Source of the DNA: Undaria pinnatifida
Taxonomy: Eukaryota; Sar; Phaeophyceae; Laminariales; Alariaceae
Length of the DNA stretch: 64,000 nt
Reading direction: 5' to 3'
NCBI GenBank assembly: GCA_012845835.1
Contig: JABAKD010000024.1
Coordinates: 62,699 to 126,698 of the forward strand
Part shown: in pieces, positions 1 to 11,100 of the stretch
How the letters are laid out: every line of letters starts with the position of its first letter
Numbering within the stretch: the stretch's first letter is position 1
Program-made: the position numbers and the translations under genes
The notes under the pieces: generated by a model
Database searches by the model: none
What the model saw: only the letters and a program-made list of their open reading frames with translations
Told to the model about the DNA's origin: nothing

Positions 1-25
1 TACTGACCTGCGGGGATACGCGTAT

Positions 26-454
26 ATGGCAAAATATACCGACCATCACAGCAAGAAAAAAAGAGGCTCCTTCGTCCAAGAGCCGCCTTCCGTTCGACCA
101 ACGGCAGACTCGGCCACTTCTCAAGTAAGAGCGCGTCAGCTTGCCCTACAACGTCAAGGATCTCCGAAACAGCAGTTCGATTCCGTTTCGCAGTACACCA
201 GCAGGGCTCTCGAAATGCACAAAATAAACCGTGCGGTATCTATTTCGGTACCCAGCACCTACGCGCAACCTATGGCCTCACCACAAGCGGGAGAATGCAA
301 ACCTTCAGCGACCTCTGCTCGAAGATTTACGACTTCAGCACGGAGACCTCCTTCTAAGCTCCAACACCCTGCAGTCGCACCTACAGCTCCGGCTCGCAAG
401 ACCACCTTTGACCATCGTGACTGCCTTGTAAATTATCTCAGGCAACCTCCATGA
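26..454 (+). CDS. Possible exon or small protein of unknown function
   Basis: An open frame of 142 codons starts at an ATG at 26 and ends in TGA before a more AT-rich stretch. The frame is also open upstream to the window edge, so this may be the last exon of a gene that begins outside the window. The predicted protein is rich in Ser, Thr, Pro, Lys and Arg, with no membrane segment or motif I recognise. Base composition is more balanced than in the AT-rich sequence that follows, which is the main reason for listing it. I see no clear splice acceptor. It could equally be a chance frame. Confidence 0.3.
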   Translation: MAKYTDHHSKKKRGSFVQEPPSVRPTADSATSQVRARQLALQRQGSPKQQFDSVSQYTSRALEMHKINRAVSISVPSTYAQPMASPQAGECKPSATSARRFTTSARRPPSKLQHPAVAPTAPARKTTFDHRDCLVNYLRQPP

Positions 455-2145
455 TCGAAAAAATCATTGCTTTATGGAGTTCCATACAAGATTGCAGCGT
501 TTCATAAGTGGGAACAAATTAAGCCAGATTTGTTTTTCTGGCGTGTACGGTGTACGACCGAATTCTACCGTGTGCTGTTGGACTTTTCAATCACCGACAA
601 GCCGCGATATACCGAGGACAGAGAAGCACGTTACGCACTGATCAATTAGGCAATGTGCCGACAAACGATTCGTCTATTACAATTCATCTACAATACTGCA
701 ATGGACCGGAGAAGAACATGGCCGACGTACACATCGCATCACAACCTTTCTCCCCGTCTCTGTTAAATCAAGCGCTTCTTCAGCCTTCTTTTACCTTCTA
801 TACAAATGAGCTCCATCAACAGCTACCCGAACGACACTCACGTCAACAATTGGGGTCAGGCGCTGGAAATGTGGGTGCGGTTGAAATTCATACTTAAGTA
901 GAGAATATTTCCAAGTGCAGCAGTTACTTTTCAACCATATAGTTACAACTGTTCGCCAGTTACGTATTATCAGTAAAGGTGGAACTATGGGTCGTATGAA
1001 CGTACGTCAACGATCGTACAGCAATAAGCCAAGTTCTACCGGAAAATGCGTACGAGTAAATATTCCAGCATTAAGAAGTAAAGGCTCACAAAGACTGCCT
1101 ATCTTATGCTCTTCAGCGTACAATTAGTACCAGACAGTTTATCATTATGTGCGTATCCTAGGATCATATTGGAATGGCGTGGTTAACTTACAGCAGCGAC
1201 CTTTGTTTCCTGTTTGTTTTTTCTTTTTCGGGATATAGCTCGATGATGGACTATGATTACACCCATCCTAATCTATTACAAACTATCAGTATTCGTAGTT
1301 CTACGAGTATTTGTGTCTTCATTTTATTTTTTTGCGGAAGTACGAAAATAAATTAAACAAACAATTGAGTAGTGAGAAAATGCATTATTTTGTCGTGATG
1401 GACACTGGTCCACAATTTTCTTTATTTGTCTAGTATTGTTTATCTATTCGGTACGTTTCAGGAAGCGTGTTTAAAGCTCAGTAGACGTACCTTTGCGTTT
1501 TATCTTATAGGGTATTTATCGCTGGTAATTACACCAAGCGTAATTTAATACGCATCTTTCCTTGTAAGGTTTTATTTTTTTGTAAATGTGTGAATAACAT
1601 GGATTCATCCATATTGCCGCGGTTGATACACTCGACTGAATATGAGCCCCATTTGTTTTTGATTATTTTACGATTTTATCTTCCAAGTATGAGGCTTCTA
1701 TAGCAATCTCATTTTGCATTATATGGAGGCGTGTTGAGAGTATGGACCTTGGATTGAAATCTCAGTTAATGCGCAGACCGTTCGCACGAATAAGATATGC
1801 AGCTGAATCTTGCGTTGAATCTTATGTTGGATCGTCAATGGGACCTAAATGCAAAAATAAATTTGAGTATGTGAAGGTTGTCCCGTTGTCCCAACATTCT
1901 ACCGGACTACGGGCATTGTTCCGTGATGATCAAGTGGCGATGCAACCCACAATGATCACTCTCCCAGCTCTCCCTTTTCTCCCTTCTTTCCCCTCTTCTT
2001 TATCTCTCTTTGGCCTCGAGCGCCCTTTCCAAACTATCCCTTTTCTTACTTATCACAAGTGATTTCGACAGACAATTTGGTGCCACCTCTGCATCTCCTC
2101 GCATAGAAGACAGAGCCTCCACATAACCATTGTTGTTCGCAGGCT
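455..2145. other. No supported gene
   Basis: Mostly AT-rich sequence with short open frames that show no motif, no recognisable protein and no consistent splice sites. Runs of T and short A tracts occur around 1200-1700. Nothing here supports a gene, RNA or named repeat. Confidence 0.5.
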
Positions 2146-2414
2146 ATTCACAATCCCCCCTCCCCCCTTCCGCCCTCCCCCCTCCGGCCATCCTTCCTCT
2201 CCCCCTCGCCCCCCCCCCCCCGTCCCCAGCTCGCCCCTCCCCCCCCCCCCCAGCTCGCCCCTCCCCCCCTCCCCCCTACCCCCTCCCGCCCTCCCCCCCT
2301 CCCCTCTACCCCATCCCCCCGCTCCCCCCCTCCCCCCCTCCCCCCTACCCCCTCCCCCCCTCCCCCCCTCCCCCCTACCCCATCCCCCCGCTCCCCCCCT
2401 CCCCCCCTCCCCCC
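2146..2414 (-). repeat. C-rich (minus-strand G-rich) simple repeat at the 3' end of the LINE
   Basis: The plus strand is almost pure C with interspersed T, built on units such as CCCCCCTCC and CCCCTACC. On the minus strand this becomes a GGGGGAGG-type tract that follows directly on the C-terminal codons of the LINE reverse transcriptase at about 2418. Many LINEs end in a simple repeat, so this is probably the element's 3' tail, expanded by slippage. The proline-rich open frame on the plus strand is a by-product of composition. Confidence 0.7.
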
Positions 2415-2417
2415 GGC

Positions 2418-4450
2418 CAGTTTGAGATGTCGACGGTGGATGGCGCTTTTACAGCCTTTGCGCGTCGCTCTGCGGCTTTGCGTCTCTCCGTTTCATGCCA
2501 ATTCCGCATGGACAACTCGGCTATCTCCTGTACTCGTCGATACCATCTGACGGCCTTCTGAGCAGCGCTTCGCCACCCTTGTTGTTTCATTCCAAAGCCT
2601 GACATATCATCCTTCAGATTATCCATCCAGCCCTTCTCTTGCCCCCCTGAGTAGCCCTTACCCCCACCAAGCTCTCCAAACATCACCCTCTGTGGCTGAC
2701 GCTCATCTTACGTACGTGATAGAAATCCTGCGAACAGTATCTTCCGTTTGCGCACTATTGCCTCTATGCTCTCGGAAGCTGTATAGGCAAGCGCGTCGGT
2801 GTACGATAGGGTGTGGTCGTCGCGTTTCTGTTTCCGACATCCGAGGCATCCGAGGAGCATGGAGTGGTGAACTCGTCGTGGTCTGTCATAGTCAGGCTTG
2901 CTTCGGCTCCACGTTATGTAACCGTAAAACAGTGTCTCAACCACCTCATTTTTCAGAAACCGCACCTGCAACCGTAAGCGCACAGCCGGGCGATAATAGA
3001 TCTCCATCTTGTACCGCTGGAAGCACGCCCAGGCCCTCTGAAGACGCCGCATTATTTCAATGCTAGGGTCTCTGTCTGCGGTGATAGCCCCGCTCGAGTA
3101 CACAAAATCGATTGTTTGTTTGTATACCTGGCGGGCTGCATTTATTGTAAACGATACCTGCCCTCCGCTTTGGTTTGCAGGCACATCATATCTGGTTTCG
3201 CCTCGGAGACCGTAAGCCCGAATGCTGAGCACGCAGTCACGATCACCGCCATCATCCTCTCATACTCTCTGATGATTGCGATACCATGCCCGCATCGTTT
3301 GCGTGCAGCATTTCCCACAATCTCCGCACCTCCTCCCCCTCCTTCACCCTCAGTCCGTCTATTTTTCATGTGCGTGAAGTGCCCTCCTTCTCGCCTTTCT
3401 CCATTCGTTGGAGCTGCACCATGTTGTCCGTGGTGGCTGCATCAGCAAGGAAGCGTTTCTCGGCCACCTGCAATACCGCCGGAAAAATCATGTTGAACAG
3501 CAGTGGCGCGAGCACGCATCTTTGCGTGAGACCTTGCCCCACGTCGAACTTATCCGAGAACTCTCCATCATCCAACCGCACGCATGCGTGCATCCCGTCG
3601 TGCAACTGGCGGATGACGGCGAGAATTCTCGGTTGCACGTCAAGCGAGCAAGGACATCACCTTGAAGGGTTCTGTCGACGGAGTCGTATGCTTTGGTGAG
3701 GTCGACAAAGCACAAGTACGAGAGGGTGTCCTTCTTCCGCGCCAGTCCCTGTAGTCGTCGTTCTACGAACATCATGTCATCTGTCGAGCGTTGGGGTCTG
3801 AACTAACACTGTTCTTCCGGCAGAATGTTCTCGCGTTCGCAATAGTCACTCAAGCGAGCCGCGATGACTTTAAGGAGTATTTTGCCGGCGTGAGCCACGA
3901 GGGAGATGCTACAACAATTGCCACATTCGGTCCGATCATTCTTCTTGTGCAGCACCTTAATCGTTGCATCTTTCCATTGCTGCAGCACTCCACCTCCCCT
4001 CCTCACAGCGACGACGATATCGCGGGACGTTCCGACAGTGTTCAATACTCCTTCGTCGGCCAAAACCTTCAAGAGCTCGGCTGGGAGACTATCGAGCCTT
4101 ACCGCCTTTCGGTTCGCCAACGCACGGCTTGCCTCCTCTACTTCGTACCTAGACGGGATATCGTCCAGTGGTCTGCACGGGGGCCACTGCTTAAGCTCAC
4201 CCGAAATGCTCGGGTCAAGGGTCATCGACTTGGTGGTAAGCAGTTTGTGAAACCACTTCACCCACCGCTCGCGGATGAGGGTATCATCCCGCAACAATCG
4301 ACCTTCCTCGTCTTTGATGTACTGCGAATTAAACGTCCTCTTCCCTTCCGCATCCATCCCCTTGAAGTGTTTGTAGAAGCTAAATTGAGCACCTTCTTGG
4401 ATACACCCTTCGAGTTGGCTGACGAAATATTCGAAGAACTTCGGTATCCC
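2418..4450 (-). pseudogene. Decayed LINE (non-LTR) reverse transcriptase
   Basis: Segments in several minus-strand frames give the successive parts of a non-LTR reverse transcriptase. From 4450 to 3803 lies the N-terminal RT region, with [17 protein letters not shown] and the [16 protein letters not shown] stretch. At 3775-3640 is [15 protein letters not shown], the first catalytic-aspartate motif. At 3640-3400 come the [18 protein letters not shown] region and the following helix. The YADD box position (3294-3305) reads HAND. From 3232 to 2418 is the C-terminal region (FVYSSGAITADRD; MLLGCLGCRKQKRDDHTLSY), interrupted by an in-frame TAA at 2708-2710. Frame changes separate most blocks, so the copy is dead. 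No endonuclease domain is visible upstream, so the copy is 5'-truncated. The C-terminal style matches LINE proteins I recall from brown algae. Confidence 0.88.
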
Positions 4451-4555
4451 GACGCAAACGGCTCGAGAAAAACGCCCGACACCAACGGCAGTTACCGTCG
4501 GTAGCCGACATGCGGAACAGGGTACTAGTGCAGGGGGAAGTGTACGTGACCACGA

Positions 4556-4763
4556 GTAATAGCCAGACACGCGGCGTTCTGGTGATCGCAGTTAATGGGC
4601 AAGGGTGTGCCGATCTCGGCAAACGAGTATCACACCCGGTGCATTCACCACGAAACGCCAGGTACCACAAACGGTAGCGCGCAAGGGTGTGCAGATTTCG
4701 GCCAACGAGCATTAAACCCGGTGAGAGCGGATCGAGAAAGTAGCCAGGCACCACAAACGGTCG
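4556..4763. repeat. Degenerate tandem repeat, about 84 bp period
   Basis: Two clear copies and part of a third. Landmarks are GCAAGGGTGTGC at 4600 and again at 4683, and ACCACAAACGGT at 4665 and 4751. The copies have diverged, and no protein is supported on either strand. It lies just beyond the truncated 5' end of the LINE. Confidence 0.6.
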
Positions 4764-4952
4764 TGATTGACCACGGGTCCGCGGTTAACACGCAGAGGTA
4801 TATAGGGGCCTCAGCGAGGCACCACCCACGATTTATGCGGCTACAAGAAACCGGCCAGACACTGAAACCATTGGTAATCGACGGCGAGGGTTTATGCACG
4901 GTAATACGTTGCAGCGGTGCGAAAAAAAATAACAAGTAACCAAAGGTATTAT

Positions 4953-5136
4953 CTTGTTTGTTTGTTTGTTTGTTTGTTTGTTTGTTTGTTTGTTTGTTTG
5001 TTTGTTTGTTTGTTTGTTTGTTTGTTTGTTTGTTTGTTTGTTTGTTTGTTTGTTTGTTTGTTTGTTTGTTTGTTTGTTTGTTTGTTTGTTTGTTTGTTTG
5101 TTTGTTTGTTTGTTTGTTTGTTTGTTTGTTTGTTTG
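4953..5136. repeat. (TTTG)n microsatellite, about 46 uninterrupted units
   Basis: A pure tetranucleotide array of about 184 bp. It creates long artificial frames with a repeated Cys-Leu-Phe-Val pattern, which are not genes. Perfect arrays this long are usually young and length-variable. Confidence 0.97.
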
Positions 5137-5280
5137 CTCGTTTGTTAGTTTGATTGTTTGTTTGTTCGTTCGTTTGTTCGTTCGTTTGCTTGTTTGTTTG
5201 CTTGCTTGTTTGTGGGTTTGTTTTGCTTTGTTTTGTTTTGTTTTGTTTTGTTTTGTTTTGTTTTGTTTTGTTTTGTATTC
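5137..5280. repeat. Interrupted TTTG array passing into (TTTTG)n
   Basis: The perfect tetranucleotide array decays through variants such as TTCG and TTGC to about 5216. It then becomes a pentanucleotide TTTTG array up to about 5275. The change of unit length without a break suggests stepwise slippage from one founder tract. Confidence 0.93.
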
Positions 5281-6596
5281 TGTTCTTTTTTGATTGGGGT
5301 CCTTTTAATGACCGCCGGTGTATGACTTAATTTTATGAACAGAACCCATGTGTGACGCAGGAAAATTCCAGGGATTTGCGGAATATTTACTATGATTCAG
5401 CAGGTACTGTCGGTGAAAAGGGACACGCGTCAGCTGCCGATGTCACGTTACTGACAGCCGAAACAATATTCTGCCAACACGAGGCTCGTAACGCATCACT
5501 GCTTGGGCGCAAGAACACTTGCGGTAAGAGCCAGGACACCAGCAACCCGGCATTTGCGGCAGACAGCAAAACAACACCGATTGGCCAAAGGGGCCGTAGG
5601 AGCGTCGAACTTAGGCAACGGCCCTCATCTACTATAAAATATGCTACCGACAACCGACATTTTGTAAGGTATAAATCCATGGTATGCGCCATGCATTATA
5701 ACTCATGTGGAGTTATCAAAGTGTTTGTTATACCGCGCCGGTATAAGTCGAGGAAAGCACCATGCCTCAGCGTGAGACTCCGGGGTTCTTGGGCAGCAGG
5801 TGATCGGCGGGGTCGCTGTCTACACAGGCAGACATTTGATTAGATGGGTCCGGCGGGCCACCCGTTGCGCGACACGACTTTGTCATTCTTAGTGAAGAGG
5901 GGTCAGCGTCTACATAACTTTCACCCACCCAATACGGTATATCGGTAGATAACCGGTCGAACCGAGATAGCTCCCCGAAAAGCCGAGATGCATTTTGAGG
6001 GAAAAGGACGAACCTTGAGCAAATATATATGCGCGAACCCACTCATGGTGCCCATCATGCGCGATATCTCGACGACCAGCGGCGCCCGCCAGCTTTTTAG
6101 TTGATGTGGAAAATCACATGGCCTAGCTGGGGCACCTGCGAGCGGCGAGGTGCCCGACCACGTTCATATGCTCTCCATTCTGTAGGAGGCTCTTGTGAGC
6201 AAGTCGTTGGGGCGTACGGCAGCAGCATTGACCCCAAAGAGCGGAGGGTGGAAGACGGAGACGTTAGCCGCGCGCCGCATCTGGTCGACCAAGTGCACAC
6301 AGCCCCCAACGGTGGAACAGACAACAGGGCTACACCTGCGCGACCGCAGGTGGGTTGCCACTGCCGTCGGCCGTTCAATTAGTTCCACCGCGGGCACGTC
6401 GAATTACATTTAAAATATACCAGCACAGAAGGACGTGTTGGGTGAGACAATGCCGCGCCATGGTATGTGGCAAACGACAGCCAAAAGAACACAAGGAAGT
6501 TTGGGGAGAACCACAGACCAGGGCAGGAGGTGTTATTCAACCCAGTACTTACATTGAATGGTCGGCGGCAACGTAAGAAAATGCTGTAGTAGTTCT
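5281..6596. other. No supported gene
   Basis: Mixed-composition sequence with short overlapping frames on both strands and no recognisable protein. I looked here for the missing 3' exons of the lipoxygenase (iron-ligand histidine motifs on the minus strand) and did not find them. Confidence 0.45.
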
Positions 6597-8000
6597 TCAA
6601 TTGTTGCTATTGTCTCCTCCTTCTTGATACGTGGTTTTACATTCCAGCCTTAAACTAGCCGCATCCAAGCTCCATCCCCAGTCCATCGTTGGGTCTGTCA
6701 TCTCCTCCCTCTGTGCGCTTTCTCGTTTCCTGGAGGTCTCCAAGCTGGAGTTAGAAAAACCCTTCCTCCAAATAGTGGTCCGTGCAGTCACAAAGTCGAC
6801 TTGCAGCCGACATCTTTCATCACCCCCTTCTACGCGACGGGCCCACCCCATGACACTATCTGAGAGCTGGTCGACAAATGTGCAGCCATATACCCCCAGA
6901 CGCAGAAATATTTCTTCCGCTAAAGCAGCAACTGTTTCACTCCATTCGTCAAAGGACACATATTTCGGATAAACGGAGTGTTGACTCTTGCGTGCTTTGG
7001 AGGAAGAGGCAACTGATGCATCATCAGCAGCATTTCTTCCTCGCAGACGTACCCGCACTTGAGAGTCAGCATGGGTAACGTCCAGCACGGTGGAAACGTC
7101 CGTATAGTCCTTTTTTGGAGGGCCTTTAGAACCTCCTCTCCTAACGACTCTGGCCATCCGCAGATTCCGGGCCGTAGTAGACGACTCGCCGCTCTCGAAC
7201 TCACGTGGAATTCCCAACCGTTGACCGGAGATCGCGTGGAAAAGCACTTAGTGAAGGTTTACGTACGCCCCTGCTCTGGGGCACGTGCATGTGTAGCTGG
7301 TGGCTATGTTGACTGCCTTTCAGCAGGGGTAATTAACTACCAAATTTCCTCGATCTCCACACAACGCCTCCCCAAGCCCGAAACCGCTTCTGCGAGTATC
7401 ACATCGAGTGAGTCCGTTCGGGTCGCTCGAAGACATGCCTCGGCTCCTGCCTCTTGTAGACTTCTATAGAGAGCCATAGAGAAGACTTTCGTCTCGCCCC
7501 TCCCCAGCGGATTATCAGGTCCAGGGGGGCGTGCCGCCTTCTGTAGCTCCTCCAGCAAAGACGTTTGTGCATGTTGACGGCTCTTGTTCGCCAGGCTGCC
7601 CAACGTTTGTTGAGGTTTCCGGGAATGGGTTTACAGCGTCCTACGGATCTTGACGTTTGGTGTCTGGAGGCCTCGGTGCCAGGTACCCCTCGGCACCCAG
7701 CCTCTCCTTCAACCAAGATTTCCGGGAAGGTGCCCGCCATTGCTTCCTTCGTCATCCCCCATGTACCTCTAAATTACCACAAACTGATCCCTAACTGAGC
7801 AATGATGCTCAATTCCGGAAGAACCCTCCACATTCTCCCTCTCGACGGGAGTGTGAAGTCTGCTACAGCTGCCGGCAACATCCCACCCGCGCCACCAATT
7901 GAGGCAAATATTGGCCTCGCCTCTGTCGACGGCAGCCGTAACCCTTTCACTCCCGCAGGAAATGGTGCTTGGGCCTGCTGGTAGGGATTAAGGGGAGGCT
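6597..8000 (-). pseudogene. Decayed protein-coding remnant, probably transposon-derived, unknown family
   Basis: Coding-like minus-strand blocks in different frames follow one another. The first (about 8000-7790) is rich in Pro, Gln and Ala, including NPYQQAQAPFPAGV. It runs in the same frame, past a TAA, into a second block that starts with Met at 7755. A third block (7603-7337) contains DNPLGRGETKVFSMALYRSL and a helical C-terminus. A fourth (7247-6597) is a 216-codon frame, charged and helical, with YPKYVSFDEWSETVAALAEE. The Pro/Gln-rich start followed by a helical region would suit a Gag-like protein, but I do not recognise the family. The order and strand fit one broken reading frame. 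It lies where the 3' half of the lipoxygenase should be, which suggests an insertion. Confidence 0.4.
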
Positions 8001-8155
8001 GACTATCCGGGTGCCCTTACTAAAACTACGACATTGTTTGCACCAATACTGCTACCTCCTACATCGAAGCACGCCTACACAAACGAAAATGCACTCTGTA
8101 TGAGCATCGGCAGATTTTCATCTATGCGGGAACGGTGGTTTGGCGTCTGGCTTAC

Positions 8156-11100
8156 CTCGAGCAGCTCATGGTCGACGACGAACAACTTGCCGGCAGCCAG
8201 GAGTGAGTCCACATTGGCTTTGAGTCCCTGAAAAAAAAGAGTATGTTCATGAAGGAAAAGGAAACGAACGGGCCGAACACGTTTACGGCAAAACATTCAC
8301 AAGTAGAGAACGGGGGGATCGGGACAGAGCGGAAATGCAAGTTTGCTTTACGATTGAAGCAACAAACCTATTGGGCAATCAGAACTTAATGCTTCCATGC
8401 GATGTATGTATAGTTTCGTACAGAGGCCATTAAAATCTGAGGTGGTCGCTGACAAGATTCAAAGTAGCACCTCACCTGGAACAAACACACACACCTCCCC
8501 ACACGACTAATGCCACTAGTTTTGCGTCGATATGCCGTTTTCAAATTGTCAACCACCAATAAATGTCGCATGGTAACATAGAGGTACCGAAGTTTTCTCT
8601 GATCGAAAGGTCTCCTCGACTGAAGAACTACCTAATATCGTTGGTCATACCAAACCTCGATGTACATATATGCCACGGATTGTTTCATTAGGGTGCACTC
8701 GCGTTTGCACCAAGTTGTGTTATGCGTTATAGTCTAGGTATAGAGCCCCTCAACCTGGGAGGATGACGAAAACATGGTATTGTGAATACTTTTGTAGTAC
8801 CGGATCATGTGTTCTAGAATCCGCACGAATTTCTTTCTGCTCGTCGAAATCCCTGCTGTTGACCACAACAATCGTTTGATGCACCACATCTTGGTAGTGG
8901 TACTTCTTCAGGTAAAGATTCGGTGGGAGAGCCCGTCTCTGCTTGAGATGGACCTGCTCTCTCACCTCGTAGGCAGGGTCAGCATCCAGCACCGTCAGCT
9001 TGGCGCGCGTGGCGGCTGATGCTTTCTTGATCACGACGCAGTTAGCACCTGCTTTTCAAACGTTCGTATACAACCATCAAACACCAACAATTCACTTACA
9101 TAATTCGCAAACATCAACGGACAGAGTAGGCTAAGCGGGAGATGGGTGCATAGAGGTTGTTTACCGTTGTTGTTGAGCGACTGTCGCTTTCATCACTGTG
9201 CAGTCGCACTCGAACGTAGCAATCGCGTAAGATAGGAATATAAATACAAAGACTACGACTTGGTTGTTTACTTTCCTGCCCATCGTTTTGTGACACTTCC
9301 AAGTAGATTAAGCCAAACCCTATGGGTGAAGTTCTGATGGAGTTGAGACAGACATGTCACAGGTGTATACAGCACGATGAAACGTCAACCTCCGTCCCGC
9401 CGTCGTACTCACCCTGTAGGCGGAGCCTTGCAAACGTGTCATCATCTTCCCAGTCGACTATTGCGTTGGGGGCCTTGATAGGGAAGGCGTGGAGGTCCTC
9501 GTAGGAATCGATGTCGGTGGCCTGGCAACCAGGCGGACATGCAATAAGAAGGCGCAAATCTTGAACCATAAAACGTATTTGATTGAGTGATTGTTGTCAT
9601 TAAAAAGCGAAGCAGCCGAACACACCGCACGCTGCAGTCGAGCAAGCACCATGGACGCCACTAACTTCCAAAAAAACGTCACAGGTGTCAATGGTGACAG
9701 CAAGCCCGAAGCGGTAGCCTAAACAACATCGCCACAAATAACCGCGAACAACTTGACCCACCAAAGAAAACTAGAAAATATATACTCCGATTCACCCAGT
9801 CACCAGTACCTACCCTCTCGAGGGCAACGTTCTCCTTGAAGAGGTCTTGTATGCCTAGGAAAAAGTTATTGGCGTTTTCGGGGCTGGACAAAGCCTCGAC
9901 GATCTCGCCAAAACCAATCGTCCCTCTGGGGTGTTTTTACGGCGGGAACAGCAGTAACGTAGCGATGCGAGGGAGGAAGTTAACGTATGACGCATACAGT
10001 TGTGACCAGTATCGAGGTATATTGTAACACTATGTATTATACTGCTGCATCTAGTATATTCCAGAAAGGCCACCCTAACCTTGTTCTATCACGGCACGCT
10101 AATCGACTTCCGACCAATCGGGTGAGGGAGTCACTCGATCGACGGCAATTAATGACTCATACTACAAGAGGAGTCGCTCGATATACCGGTGTGCACGAAA
10201 GGCAGGATGCCACCGCCAACCTTCTCCCTTCGCGCAACTGCCACTCTCTTAAAGAAAGGAGTTGTGCAAAGCATTATTCTCTATTGTCCGCATATGTCCA
10301 GACAGGGGACGCTGCATGACTTCTTGTTTGCGGCAGATATTCCGCAAACTAAAAAATAACTGTAGAAAATGGAATGTGTAATGTCTACCTAAGCTACACA
10401 CAGTCGGGTTCGATGCACGCCGGCTCCTTCCCCTTTCGCAGTGGGCGGAGAAATAGCAGCTTCAAGAGACGAATGCTGCGACAGAGATAGCACGTTAAGA
10501 CCAAGATTCTTCTGGCTGACAGCGCTACTGAACAAACATACTACAGTACCCAATATTGTTGGAATATCATGTACGAGGTTTTTCAGTGATAGTCGTTACA
10601 TGTGTAGGCCCTGGGATTGCTATCGGGTTACGCGTACACTTTTTAAGAACTCGTCTTTTTCGCAATAGAGAGCAGTAGATCCCCTCAGGCGAGGATCTCA
10701 GAAGAGCTCAAAAACATTGGGTATACCCCTACCGTTGTGTGTCTATAAACATTTAGAATACTACACTTGTTAGCGGGGGGTGGACAGTGGGCGACCTTGA
10801 AGACTTGTATACAGCGTGTATGTCAAAACCATACGGGAGTATGACGTTGGATCGAACAAGAAACGACGGAGCTCAATAATGCCGATAATATGTTGCTGCA
10901 TATCATGACACCTAACAAGCACAGCAATGGAGGAAGGCTGAGATTAGGAGGGCAATCCAAAATATAGGAACCTTTATACTCCATTTGTAGACCGCACCCA
11001 TATCTAGATAATTATTTTACCTGAGCCGGCATTCCTTTCCATATTTTGTGTCTCTAACCGTTCATGCTAACGCTGGGGCTGGAGGGACACACCTTACGGT

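Noticed and set aside
2130-2561. Proline-rich plus-strand frame of 143 codons
   Set aside because: It is the translation of a C-rich simple repeat that is the tail of the minus-strand LINE.
4917-5293. Three long frames with a repeated Cys-Leu-Phe-Val pattern
   Set aside because: They are frames of the (TTTG)n array; every frame is open because the unit contains no stop.
7790-8000. Eighth lipoxygenase exon starting AQAPFPAGVKG
   Set aside because: The frame extends upstream through NPYQQ without a boundary and does not resemble the expected lipoxygenase region; it fits the neighbouring remnant better.
9651-9722. 23-codon plus-strand frame starting MDATNF
   Set aside because: It lies in a lipoxygenase intron on the other strand, with no support beyond being open.
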